Shown here: positions 16,023-24,278 of the stretch, in pieces
How the letters are laid out: each line of letters starts with the position of its first letter
How positions within the stretch are numbered: position 1 is the stretch's first letter
Assembly: GCF_001440035.1 (NCBI RefSeq)
Contig: NZ_LJYG01000062.1
Location: 167,973-210,395, forward strand
DNA length: 42,423 nucleotides
Origin: Bradyrhizobium manausense
Lineage (GTDB): Bacteria; Pseudomonadota; Alphaproteobacteria; Rhizobiales; Xanthobacteraceae
Reading direction: 5' to 3'
The notes under the pieces: generated by a model
The model's input: only the letters and a program-made list of their open reading frames with translations
Told to the model about the DNA's origin: nothing
Database searches by the model: none
Made by a program: the position numbers and the translations under genes

Positions 16023-16970
16023 TCACGTGGCGGCAGCAGCCTGGTAGAGGCGATCCCGCAACCAGGCGTGGCCTGCGTCCTCCTGGTTGCGCGGGTGCCA
16101 GAGCGCGACGATGCGGGCGGGCGGCAGTTCGAGCGGCGGCGGCGCCAGATCGAGCTCGTGGGCGAAGCGCATCAGGAATCGCCGCGGCAGGGTGCAGATG
16201 CAATCGCTGTGCGCGAGGATGACGGGGGCAAGCGCATAAGTCTGGATGGAGACCGCGACACGTCTGCTGCGGCCGAGCGCTGATAGCGCGTCGTCGACCA
16301 GGCCCGCAAAGCCGCCGCCATCTGCGGAGATCAGCAGATGATCGCATGCGCAAAACGCGTCGAGATCGAGCGCGTCTGTGCCGCGCGGATGGCCCTTGCG
16401 CTGCGCGGTCAGGAAGCTGTCCTCGAACAGCGGACGCTGCATCAGCTCGCTGCTGGTCCCGCCGGGTCCCGTGACCAGGATATCGATCTCGCCACGTTCA
16501 AGGCGATCGACGATGTCGGGCGTGGGATGAACGAGGGCGAGCCGCGTGCGGGGCGCCATCGCGGTCAATTGAGCGACGAAACCTGGCGCCAGTGTCACCG
16601 CCGGATTCTCGTGAATGGCAACGACGAAGGTGCGCTGGTCCCGCGCCGGGTCGAAAGCGGCCGGCCCCTCCACCATGCGGCGCAACCTGCCGAGCACTTC
16701 GGCGAGTTCCGCCTGCAGCTCCAGGGCTCGCGGTGTCGGCACGACGCCCCGTCCCGCCGCTGCCGGCACGAACAGCGGATCGTCGAACACCTGCCGCAAC
16801 CGGTTCAGCCGGGCCGACAGCGCCGGCTGCCCGATGTTCAGCCGCAATGCCGCACGGGTGACGTTGCGCTCGCGCAGGAGCGCCTCCAGCGCAAGCAACA
16901 GGCCGAGGTCGATCTCGGCGAGGTCGGCATCGTCGGCCGACCGGCCCGGACCGCGTTCGACATCCGCCAT
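16023..16970 (-). CDS. LysR-family regulator (NodD-like subgroup)
   Basis: 315 residues from ATG 16970, which has GGAGG seven bases upstream; the in-frame ATG 16988 lacks one. The winged helix covers residues about 18-75 (LLLALEALLRERNVTRAALR, IGQPALSARLNRLRQVF, DPLFV), the pattern seen in NodD/LinR-type LysR proteins. The co-inducer domain starts with TFVVAIHENPAVTLAPGF and contains DILVTGPGG. It is divergent from the metallo-hydrolase/alpha-beta hydrolase pair across 247 bases and probably regulates them. The signal is unknown. Confidence 0.9.
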   Translation of the reverse strand: MADVERGPGRSADDADLAEIDLGLLLALEALLRERNVTRAALRLNIGQPALSARLNRLRQVFDDPLFVPAAAGRGVVPTPRALELQAELAEVLGRLRRMVEGPAAFDPARDQRTFVVAIHENPAVTLAPGFVAQLTAMAPRTRLALVHPTPDIVDRLERGEIDILVTGPGGTSSELMQRPLFEDSFLTAQRKGHPRGTDALDLDAFCACDHLLISADGGGFAGLVDDALSALGRSRRVAVSIQTYALAPVILAHSDCICTLPRRFLMRFAHELDLAPPPLELPPARIVALWHPRNQEDAGHAWLRDRLYQAAAAT

Positions 16971-17217
16971 CGCGGCACCTCCATTCAAGGCAAGAAGATC
17001 GCGGCCGCATGAGCCGCACCGAGAGAGGTTAAGGCCTTCACGCGGGCATGAAAAGCAGCCCGCCGCAAGGCCCTGATATCACCGGCATCGATGAGACGTA
17101 TCGAGCCCACGGCCCTCCCGGACGCGGCGCCCGGCGCGTACCTCACAGCCACGGCGGCAGGTCCGGGATGTCGGCAATCTCGCCGGATCCGGCGCCGACC
17201 GAAGCGGAGGACGCTCA

Positions 17218-18141
17218 GTGACGAAGGAGACGAAGGCTTATCGCGTCGGCGATGCCACCATCACCCGGATCGACGAACTGTCGCTCGCGGCCTTTCAGTT
17301 CGACATGCTCTATCCGGGCGCGGACCCGGAGGCGCTGCAGCGCCAGCGCGCGCGGCTCGAGGCCGGCTCGTTCGATGCCACCACCGGCACGTTCATCCAG
17401 AGCATCCACAGCTGGCTGGTCAAGACACCGCGCCACACCATCCTGATCGATACGGCGACCGGCAACGACAAGAACAGGCCCGACATTCCGCCGCTGCACC
17501 GGCTCAACGAGCCCTTCCTCGCGCGGCTGCAAGCTGCGGGCGTCACGCCTGAGGAGGTCGACTATGTGCTCCTCACCCATGTCCATGCTGACCACGTCGG
17601 CTGGAACACGCGCCTTATCGACGGAAGCTGGCTGCCGACGTTTCCCAACGCGACCTACATCTTCTCTCGCATCGAGCAGGGCTATGGCGAGAGCCTGGCC
17701 AATGGTGAGGAACCAGCGACGAATCCGGCCTTGGGCCCTGCCCTGCGCAAGCCCGCCGACCGCGTCTATGACGATAGCGTACGCCCGGTGATCGATGCCG
17801 GCCTGGCACGGCTCGTCACTGTCGACGGCGGCGAGGTCCTGGAGGGAATTTCGTTGATCCCGACGCCGGGCCATAGTGTCGACCACGCCTCCATCCGCCT
17901 CGTCTCTCGCGGCGAGCAAGCCGTGTTCGCGGGCGACGTGATGCATCACCCGCTCCAGGTCTACGAGCCCTCGCTCAATTCCTGCTTCTGCGAATTCCCC
18001 GACGCAGCACTTCGCTCGCGCAAATTCGTGCTGGAGGACGCGGCCGAGAGCGGCGCAACCGTCTTCACCACCCATTTCGCACAGTCCTCCATCGGGCGCA
18101 TCACGCGCAGCGGCGAGCGCTTCGCCTGGCAATTCCTCTGA
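17218..18141 (+). CDS. Metallo-beta-lactamase fold hydrolase
   Basis: 307 residues from GTG 17218 with GGAGG eight bases upstream. The zinc motif THVHADHVGW supplies H121, H123, D125 and H126; PTPGHSVDHA gives the third His, FAGDVMHHP the bridging Asp and TTHF the last His. No signal peptide is seen, so it acts in the cytosol. Enzymes of this subgroup (with FIQSIHSWLVKTPRHTILID) include lactonases and other ester or lactone hydrolases. It is ten bases ahead of an alpha/beta hydrolase, so both probably work on the same compound. The substrate cannot be named. Confidence 0.9.
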   Translation: MTKETKAYRVGDATITRIDELSLAAFQFDMLYPGADPEALQRQRARLEAGSFDATTGTFIQSIHSWLVKTPRHTILIDTATGNDKNRPDIPPLHRLNEPFLARLQAAGVTPEEVDYVLLTHVHADHVGWNTRLIDGSWLPTFPNATYIFSRIEQGYGESLANGEEPATNPALGPALRKPADRVYDDSVRPVIDAGLARLVTVDGGEVLEGISLIPTPGHSVDHASIRLVSRGEQAVFAGDVMHHPLQVYEPSLNSCFCEFPDAALRSRKFVLEDAAESGATVFTTHFAQSSIGRITRSGERFAWQFL

Positions 18142-18157
18142 CAGAAGGAGAATGACG

Positions 18158-19153
18158 ATGGACCAGACCATTCCTGCACATGGATACAGGCCCGACCTCG
18201 TGGTCGAGGATTTCACCGTCCCGAGCGACACGCCGGGGATTTCGCTTCACCTGCGCAACAAGCGCGCCAGTGCGCAAAAGACTTTCTCCGCCGAGCGGAG
18301 CATTTTGATGGTCCATGGCGCGACCTATTCGTCGGCCAGTCTGTTCGACGTGCCGCTCGGTGGCCGCTCCTTCATGGATCATCTCGCCACGCAGGGCTTT
18401 GATGTGTTCGCACTCGACGCGCGCGGCTATGGCGGATCGACCCGGCCGGCTGAAATGGACGCGCCGGCGCAGGACTCCGCGCCGCTCGTTCGCACCGAAG
18501 TCGCGGTGCGCGACCTCGCCAGCGCGGTCGACTATGTCCTCGCACACCGCGGCATCCCGCGCCTCAATCTCGTCGCCATGTCCTGGGGCGGCTCGGTGGC
18601 GGGGGCTTATACCGCCGGCAACAACGGCAAGGTCGCGCGGCTGGCGCTGGTCGCGCCGCTGTGGCTGCTGAACACCCCTGCCCCGATTGATTCCGGTGGC
18701 GCACTCGGTGGCTACCGCAAGGTCGCCGTGCTCGATTTCAGGGAGCGCTGGCTCGCCGCGGCGCCGGAAGCGGCACGCGCGAGCCTGATCCCGGAAGGCT
18801 GGTTCGAGCGCTGGGCGGAAGCCTCGCTCGCGTCAGATCCGCTGGGGAACGCTGAGCGCCCCCGCGTGATGCGCGCGGTGAATGGTCCGATCCAGGATAT
18901 CCGCGATTACTGGGGCGCCGGCAAAGCCTACTATGATCCGAACGACATCCGCGTCCCCGTGCTTCTCGTTCATGCTGAATGGGACCGCGATGTGCCCATG
19001 GCCACGATGCAGGATCTGTTCAGTTCGCTCAAACGGGCGCCGTACAAGCGATGGGTGGAAATCGGCGAAGGCACCCATATGGTGCTGCTCGAAAAGAACC
19101 GCATGCAGGCCTTTGACGCCATCAGCCAGTTCCTGGCCGAACGCGATCCGTAG
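18158..19153 (+). CDS. Alpha/beta-fold hydrolase
   Basis: 331 residues if started at ATG 18158, which has GGAG at eight bases; ATG 18152 of the same frame is too close to it. Oxyanion strand ILMVHGATYSS (49-59), ALDARGYGGS, nucleophile elbow VAMSWGGS (Ser142, with Met in place of the first Gly of GxSxG), acid in LLVHAEWDRDVP and His in GEGTHMVLLEK are all present, so it should be active. Cytosolic. It follows the metallo-hydrolase by sixteen bases. Likely substrates are small esters or lactones; nothing in the sequence narrows this further. Confidence 0.9.
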   Translation: MDQTIPAHGYRPDLVVEDFTVPSDTPGISLHLRNKRASAQKTFSAERSILMVHGATYSSASLFDVPLGGRSFMDHLATQGFDVFALDARGYGGSTRPAEMDAPAQDSAPLVRTEVAVRDLASAVDYVLAHRGIPRLNLVAMSWGGSVAGAYTAGNNGKVARLALVAPLWLLNTPAPIDSGGALGGYRKVAVLDFRERWLAAAPEAARASLIPEGWFERWAEASLASDPLGNAERPRVMRAVNGPIQDIRDYWGAGKAYYDPNDIRVPVLLVHAEWDRDVPMATMQDLFSSLKRAPYKRWVEIGEGTHMVLLEKNRMQAFDAISQFLAERDP

Positions 19154-19313
19154 GGAACCCCACCAGGCTGACGTCGCGCAGGATTTTGCACAGAGCTGGA
19201 ACCGCCCGGTAGCGAAGACGGAGGCTCCCATGTTCCGCATGCTCGCATCAGCGCATCGCAGGGAACGTCGGCAGCTACGCGTCGTTGATCCCTCTCGAAA
19301 CTGGAGGACAGAC

Positions 19314-19640
19314 ATGAAGATCGTTCCAAGCATTGCCGTGATTGCCGCGACCATCGCGGTGACTGCGATGGCGACCCCGAGCTTCGCGCAAGGCCCGGGT
19401 CCCTGCACGAGCTCAGGCAACAACGCGGTCGGCGCCGAAGGCCCTGCCATGAGTGGTGGTCAGTTGATGGCCGGCGTTGGAAATTGCCGTCACCGCCACG
19501 CAAGGTGGCGCGATAGCTACGGCTACTATCAGGCGCCGGCGCGCACCTATTATGATCGCGGCTATTATGACCGCGGCTATTACGACGGCGGATATGACGG
19601 GCCTGGCGTCACGATCGGCGTCGGTCCCGGTCGATGGTAA
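19314..19640 (+). CDS. Small secreted Tyr/Gly-rich protein
   Basis: 108 residues from ATG 19314, with GGAGG seven bases upstream. A signal peptide (IAVIAATIAVTAMATPSFA) is followed by a Gly/Asn/Ser region and then by repeats of Tyr-Tyr-Asp-Arg-Gly: YYDRG YYDRG YYDGG encoded by three 15-base units (19548-19592). A pair of cysteines (PCTSS, NCRHRH) could form a disulfide. It ends in PGVTIGVGPGRW, a glycine-rich tail seen in small periplasmic proteins of rhizobia. Function is unknown. A strong terminator directly follows the stop. Confidence 0.8.
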   Translation: MKIVPSIAVIAATIAVTAMATPSFAQGPGPCTSSGNNAVGAEGPAMSGGQLMAGVGNCRHRHARWRDSYGYYQAPARTYYDRGYYDRGYYDGGYDGPGVTIGVGPGRW

Positions 19641-19650
19641 CAACAGAACT

Positions 19651-19673
19651 GAGGCCGCCGCGAAGGCGGCCTC
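19651..19673 (+). terminator. Rho-independent terminator
   Basis: A perfect 9-bp GC-rich stem (GAGGCCGCC / GGCGGCCTC) with a 5-base loop is followed by TTTCGTT, ten bases after the stop of the small secreted protein. Confidence 0.85.
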
Positions 19674-19769
19674 TTTCGTTGCGGGAGCCTTTCAGGCTGC
19701 GCCAGCCTCGCACCAGCCTGGCACCAGAAAATAGCGCGACGGGACGTCGTCTCCATTTCTGGTCAGCTC

Positions 19770-21233
19770 ATGAACCGCAGAGAGCGCCGGGCCGCGGCCA
19801 GGCAATCCCCACAAGTCGCGTCGCAGCATCTGGTGACCGCTAAGAGCCTGGAGGCCGCGAAGCAGGGCCAATCGCTGTTCAAGCTCGGCCGGTATGCCGA
19901 AGCCCTGGAATGCTTCGACGCATTCGAAAAGTTCAATCCCGATGTCGCACCTCTGTATCAGACGCGCGGGCTTTGCCTGCAGCGGCTGGGCCGGCTTGCG
20001 GAGGCGCAGGCCGACTTCGAGAAGTCCATTGCGCTGAACCCCCTTGAGGCCGAGACGCACAAGAATCTCGGCACGCTGCATGCGAGACTGGGCCGGATGG
20101 AGCAGGCCTTTGCTAGCTTCGATCGCGCGCTCGCGCTTCGTCCCGACTTTTCCGCGGCGCTCAACGAAAAGGCGCGGGCACTGTGGAGCCTGCAATTGCT
20201 GGATGAGGCCTTCGCGACGTTTCACCGATCACTGGCGGTCGCCCCCGACAATGCGGATACAATCTGGAATCTCGCGCTGCTGCAGATGCTGACCGGAGAT
20301 TTCGAGCGGGGCTGGCTTGGACGCGAGGCCCGCTGGAAGGCGCCGTCTTTGGGCCTTGCGGAGCGCGGCTTTTCGCAAGCGCGCTGGCTTGGCGACCACC
20401 CGCTCGAGGGCAGGACCATCCTGCTTCATGCCGACGAGGCCCTGGGCGATTCCATCCAGTTTGTGCGTTACGCGCCCATGGTGGCCGCGCTCGGGGCTCG
20501 GGTCATTCTGGAGGTCAAGTCTGCAGTCCGGCCGCTGCTGGCCGGGATCAGCGGTGTCGCAGATTGTATCGACCGGTCGTCGACGCCGTCGCTGGCGTTC
20601 GACCTGCACTGCCCGCTCGGTAGCCTGCCGCTGGCGTTCGGGACGCGCCCCGATACGATTCCGTTCGCGGACGGCTATCTTCCTGCACCGCCGGCAGCGC
20701 GTGTGGAGTCGTGGGCGAGCCGGCTCGGCCCCCGCACGCAGCTTCGCGTCGGTCTGGTCTGGTCGGGAGACCCCGGTCACAAGAACGATCACAACAGGTC
20801 GATCGCACTGCGCGCGCTTGTGCCGCTGCTGGATTGCGACGTCCAGTTCGTCTCCCTGCAGAAGGGCATTCGCGATGCGGATCGCGCCTTCCTCGCCGGA
20901 CGCTCCGACATGATCGACCTGACCGAGCAGCTTACCGATTTCAGCGAGACCGCGGCGCTGATGTCCTGCCTCGACCTGGTGATCTCGGTCGACACCAGCG
21001 TCGTTCACCTCGCCGGCGCGCTTGGCGCACCGGTCTGGATCATGCTGCCCTTCAACCCGGATTGGCGCTGGCTGCTCAATCGCGACGATAGCCCGTGGTA
21101 TCGGTCGATGCGCCTGTTCAGGCAGAAGAAGCGGGACGACTGGGCCAGCGTGGTGGACAGCGTTCGGCGAGAGCTGGAAGGAAAAATTGCTGCGTGGCAG
21201 GCCCGGCAGAGCGGAAGCCATCCTCGCGGCTAA
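19770..21233 (+). CDS. TPR protein with C-terminal glycosyltransferase-9-like domain
   Basis: 487 residues from ATG 19770. Residues about 30-185 hold four or five tetratricopeptide repeats (GQSLFKLGRYAEALECFDAF, GTLHARLGRMEQAFASFDRA, ALRPDFSAALNEKA). Residues about 215-470 resemble the ADP-heptose/GT9-like fold with ILLHADEALGDSIQFVRYAP, GLVWSGDP and the sugar-nucleotide loop ISVDTSVVHLAGALGAPVWI. Such TPR-GT fusions are common in Bradyrhizobium and are presumed to glycosylate proteins or polysaccharide; the reaction is unproven. No signal or membrane segment is visible. Convergent with the cyclase gene, with a palindromic repeat between. Confidence 0.88.
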   Translation: MNRRERRAAARQSPQVASQHLVTAKSLEAAKQGQSLFKLGRYAEALECFDAFEKFNPDVAPLYQTRGLCLQRLGRLAEAQADFEKSIALNPLEAETHKNLGTLHARLGRMEQAFASFDRALALRPDFSAALNEKARALWSLQLLDEAFATFHRSLAVAPDNADTIWNLALLQMLTGDFERGWLGREARWKAPSLGLAERGFSQARWLGDHPLEGRTILLHADEALGDSIQFVRYAPMVAALGARVILEVKSAVRPLLAGISGVADCIDRSSTPSLAFDLHCPLGSLPLAFGTRPDTIPFADGYLPAPPAARVESWASRLGPRTQLRVGLVWSGDPGHKNDHNRSIALRALVPLLDCDVQFVSLQKGIRDADRAFLAGRSDMIDLTEQLTDFSETAALMSCLDLVISVDTSVVHLAGALGAPVWIMLPFNPDWRWLLNRDDSPWYRSMRLFRQKKRDDWASVVDSVRRELEGKIAAWQARQSGSHPRG

Positions 21234-21331
21234 AGCGCGATGAGATTGGGTTGAATCGTCATCGCGTTTTAGCTCTTTGTTTGAGCACAATCTCTTCGGA
21301 AAACCGCTTCACACTTTTCCGGATCATGCTC
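21232..21331. repeat. Double-hairpin intergenic repeat (Bradyrhizobium-type palindromic element)
   Basis: Two imperfect inverted repeats fill the whole space between two convergent genes: AAAGCGCGATGA (21232-21243) with TCATCGCGTTTT (21259-21270), and GAGCACAATC...CGGAAAA (21283-21303) with TTTTCCGGATCATGCTC (21315-21331). The element overlaps both flanking stop codons. From memory the sequence around CGGAAAACCGCTTCACACTT occurs repeatedly in Bradyrhizobium genomes. It could act as a bidirectional terminator. Confidence 0.7.
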
Positions 21332-22128
21332 TAACCCTCCACCCGGTAAAGCCGCCACCGCGCCGGCACGCCCTTGAGCTGGTGGCTGCCGTGATCGCTG
21401 AGGCGGATCTGGGATTGCGCCGCGAGCAGGTCCTTCACTGCGCTCGAGACCAGCACTTCGCCGGCGCGCGCCTTGGCGGCGATGCGGGTACCGATGTGGA
21501 AGGCAAGACCGACCATCTCGCCGCCGCTGATGCTATATTCGCCGGCGTGCAGGCCGACCCTGATCTCGAGGCCGAGCGTGCGCACGGCTTTCTGAATCGC
21601 GGCTGCGCAACTGATGCCAGCGGCCGGCGACTTGAAGGTTGCCAGCACGCCGTCGCCGGTCGTCACGACTTCCTTGCCGCGGCACGTCTTCAGCTCCTTG
21701 CGGACGGCGGCATAGTAGAGGCCCATCACCTTGGTCCAGCGCGCATCACCGAGCTTTGCGGCCTTTGCCGTGGAGCCGACGATGTCGACGATCAGAATCG
21801 TGGCGAGCGCCTGCTTGAGCTCGGCGCCGCCGTTGGCAGAATTTCTCCTGACGCCAATGGCTCCACTGAGCGGTTCATAGTCATGGCTGCGCCGCCGTGC
21901 GATGGCGGATCTGGTGTAGTCCTGGGCGCGCTGCGCCGTGCGGCAGCGGATCGTTTTCTCCTGTGGCAAATGCGTCCAGTAAACCTTGCGGCTCTTGCCG
22001 GCGCCCTGCACTTCGACGGCGCCCCATTTCAGGAGCACCACCGAGCCGACCCGCCGCACGCACCACGCCTTCGACGTGTACCCCGATACGTTCGACTGAT
22101 GCAGGCCGACGCGAAGAAACTTGGGCAT
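21331..22128 (-). CDS. Class III adenylate/guanylate cyclase, small form with N-terminal WGR-like domain
   Basis: 265 residues from ATG 22128. The catalytic domain covers about 105-265: ILIVDIVGST (metal Asp115), VTTGDGVLATF (metal Asp159) and LAFHIGTRIAAKA, where His211 occupies the transition-state Asn position while Arg215 is kept. This HIGxR form recurs in a subgroup with the ending HELKGVPxxWRL, as here (HQLKGVPARWRLYRV). Residues about 20-85 contain KWGAVEVQG and a helical RTAQRAQDYTRSAI, resembling a WGR fold, which in PARP-type proteins binds nucleic acid. No membrane segment. Whether it makes cAMP or cGMP, or is active at all, cannot be told. Tandem with the next cyclase. Confidence 0.82.
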   Translation of the reverse strand: MPKFLRVGLHQSNVSGYTSKAWCVRRVGSVVLLKWGAVEVQGAGKSRKVYWTHLPQEKTIRCRTAQRAQDYTRSAIARRRSHDYEPLSGAIGVRRNSANGGAELKQALATILIVDIVGSTAKAAKLGDARWTKVMGLYYAAVRKELKTCRGKEVVTTGDGVLATFKSPAAGISCAAAIQKAVRTLGLEIRVGLHAGEYSISGGEMVGLAFHIGTRIAAKARAGEVLVSSAVKDLLAAQSQIRLSDHGSHQLKGVPARWRLYRVEG

Positions 22129-22220
22129 GACGATGCGGCTGATGCTGAACCGATGTGGCGGACCTCAAGCGTAATTCGACGCCCGCGCCTTGGCAACAGC
22201 GCGCGCTCGCGCGGCGGGGC

Positions 22221-23426
22221 CTAGGCCCGCGCGGCCGGCTCAAACGCGAACAGCTCGATCGGGTCGCTGAAGCCGCGCACAGCATGCTTGCCGACGCGCT
22301 CCAGCTCGAATTCGCGATCGACCAGCTCGGCGAAGTCGCGCGACAGCAGCACCTTCTTGCCGATCTGCTTGGTGAGCGCCTCCAGGCGCGAGGCCATGTT
22401 GACGGCGGGGCCGATCACGGTGAAGTCGAGCCGGCTTTTCGAGCCGATGTTGCCGTACATGACGTCGCCGACATGGACGCCGATGCCGTAATTCAGCGGC
22501 GCGCGGCCCGTGCCGTTGTTGCGCGCGTTCAGGGCAGCCATCGCCTGCCGGGCTTCGGTGACGGCGTGCAGGAGATTGGCGCAGGCGTTGGGCTGGCTGA
22601 GCGGAAAGATCGCGAGCAGGCCATCGCCGATGAATTTCAGGATCTCACCGCCATGGCGGGCGATCGGGTCCGACATCGCGTCGAAATAATCGTTGAGCAG
22701 ATCGATGACGTCATCGCGCGGCCAGTTATCGGAGATTTTTGTGAAATCCCTGAGGTCGCAGATCATGATCGCGGCGCGCACCGTCGTGCCGGTGCCACGG
22801 CGCGTGGCGCCGGCGAGGATCAGCTCGCCGGCATGGGAACCCACATAGGTCTCCAGCAGCGTCCGCGCCAGGCGGTTCTTGATGCGAATTTCGCTGACCA
22901 GCGCCAGCACCGGCAGCAGCTTCTTCAGGGCCGCGATGTGCGCATCCTCGAAGCCGCCGCGGCGGTCTGTAGCAAAGGTGACGAGATGGCGCTTGCCAAG
23001 CGTGTGATAGAGCGGCCAGGCGACATAGTCCGTCAGGCCCTTCGAGCGCATCTCGTCGTAGAGTGCGTGCTTGCGGCCGAGCGCCGGATCCCGTTCGAGA
23101 TTTTCGCGCACTTCAGTTGCGCCATTCTGCATCTCGTTGGCGGGACTGCCGATATATTCGGAGCGCTCCCGCACGTCGAAATCGACTCGTGCGATCTCGG
23201 CCTCACGCATGCCGGCGGCCCACATGAAACGCGCCCCCAGCCATTGCGGATGCTGGATCAGCACGTGAAGCGTCGACCGCTGCAACGGAATGCCCGCTTG
23301 CTGGACGCGGATGCACATCTCGGCAAAAATGTTGTCGATGAAGCGCTCGTTGTGCGTCCCGGTAGTCAGCCAGTCGACAACGCCGTCGGCTAACGTGGCA
23401 GCGGGAATCTTGTCTGACGCGTTCAT
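22221..23426 (-). CDS. Class III adenylate/guanylate cyclase with N-terminal sensory domain
   Basis: 401 residues from ATG 23426, chosen because the first helices begin there; the frame is open to 23567 without support. Residues about 1-190 form a sensor region with GAF-like features (YVAWPLYHTLGKRHLVTFAT) of unknown ligand. The cyclase domain begins near 215: MICDLRDFTKISD (metal Asp), FIGDGLLAIFP (second Asp), IGVHVGDVMYGNIGS, and VIGPAVNMASRLEAL with both transition-state Asn and Arg. All catalytic residues therefore seem intact. It lies 93 bases upstream of the small cyclase on the same strand; the two could be co-transcribed. Confidence 0.87.
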   Translation of the reverse strand: MNASDKIPAATLADGVVDWLTTGTHNERFIDNIFAEMCIRVQQAGIPLQRSTLHVLIQHPQWLGARFMWAAGMREAEIARVDFDVRERSEYIGSPANEMQNGATEVRENLERDPALGRKHALYDEMRSKGLTDYVAWPLYHTLGKRHLVTFATDRRGGFEDAHIAALKKLLPVLALVSEIRIKNRLARTLLETYVGSHAGELILAGATRRGTGTTVRAAIMICDLRDFTKISDNWPRDDVIDLLNDYFDAMSDPIARHGGEILKFIGDGLLAIFPLSQPNACANLLHAVTEARQAMAALNARNNGTGRAPLNYGIGVHVGDVMYGNIGSKSRLDFTVIGPAVNMASRLEALTKQIGKKVLLSRDFAELVDREFELERVGKHAVRGFSDPIELFAFEPAARA

Positions 23427-23532
23427 ATCCTGGCCTTCGGCGGCAGTCTTTACGTCAGCAGATATCGTGTTCCGGATGGACCGCGTCAACCTAGCCAGTT
23501 GCACGGATTGTACGCATTCGCACGACCGCGGC

Positions 23533-24117
23533 CTAGCCGGTGAGCCGAATCGATCCCAGCACGGCAAGTCCCGAAACGAATGCCAGCCTGGACGCCTCGG
23601 CCAGCTCGACTTTCAGCGTGCAGCCGCCGGGAACGAGAAATTCCTCGCCACTGACCCGAATGCCGCAATCGCCTGATAGCGCGTACACCAGATGCGTGCC
23701 GGCGGGCAACGACCGCTCGCCGGGCTCCTTCAGCGCCACCACCGCGATCTCCGCCGCACCGCGCCGCGCCATCAGATTGACGACCTCGACCGGACCGGCC
23801 TCGAGCTCGGTCACGATCTCCATCTCGCCGGTGAAGCGGACGGTCGTGAACGGCTCGCGCTCGTCGAACTCCTGCCCCTCGGCTTTCAGCACCAGCCCGC
23901 GCCCGCCGATCACCATCTGCAGCCGGTCGATGCCTGGCATGTGCGAGAACGGCCCGGGCGCGACGATCGGCGTCGAGGCAAAGCGCCACAGCAGGCTGTC
24001 CCAGTTCTTCACCTCCGTGCCGGGCCGATGCGCATCCGCGATATCGGTAAAGATGCCGCCGCCGTTCTTCCAGGGCGCACGGGTGTAGTCTTCCGGTTTC
24101 AGCAGCGTGGTTTTCAT
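23533..24117 (-). CDS. HutD/Ves family cupin
   Basis: 194 residues from ATG 24117. The family marks are the N-terminus LKPEDYTRAPWKNGGGIFTD, WRFASTPIVAPGPFSHMPGID and the closing SGDCGIRVSGEEFLVPGG. HutD proteins are bicupins found with histidine-utilisation genes or, as Ves, in cold-adapted E. coli; their biochemical role is not settled. Here no hut gene is near. Cytosolic by sequence. Divergent from the methyltransferase 161 bases away. Confidence 0.88.
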   Translation of the reverse strand: MKTTLLKPEDYTRAPWKNGGGIFTDIADAHRPGTEVKNWDSLLWRFASTPIVAPGPFSHMPGIDRLQMVIGGRGLVLKAEGQEFDEREPFTTVRFTGEMEIVTELEAGPVEVVNLMARRGAAEIAVVALKEPGERSLPAGTHLVYALSGDCGIRVSGEEFLVPGGCTLKVELAEASRLAFVSGLAVLGSIRLTG

Positions 24118-24278
24118 GTCGTGCAGGCATCCAGCAGGGGATCACCCACGCATCATTAATCGTCTCACGCCTCGGCGTCGAGGCGTATGCCCGAGCTCCC
24201 AAGTGGCCACGATCTTCGGATTGCCGGCTCGAACCGTGCTATCGTGCCCGCGACGGTCCAACCTTCAGAGAGGCAAGC

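Noticed and set aside
19651..19673. Considered as part of a dispersed repeat
   Set aside because: The perfect short stem followed by T-rich sequence right after a stop codon is explained as an ordinary terminator.
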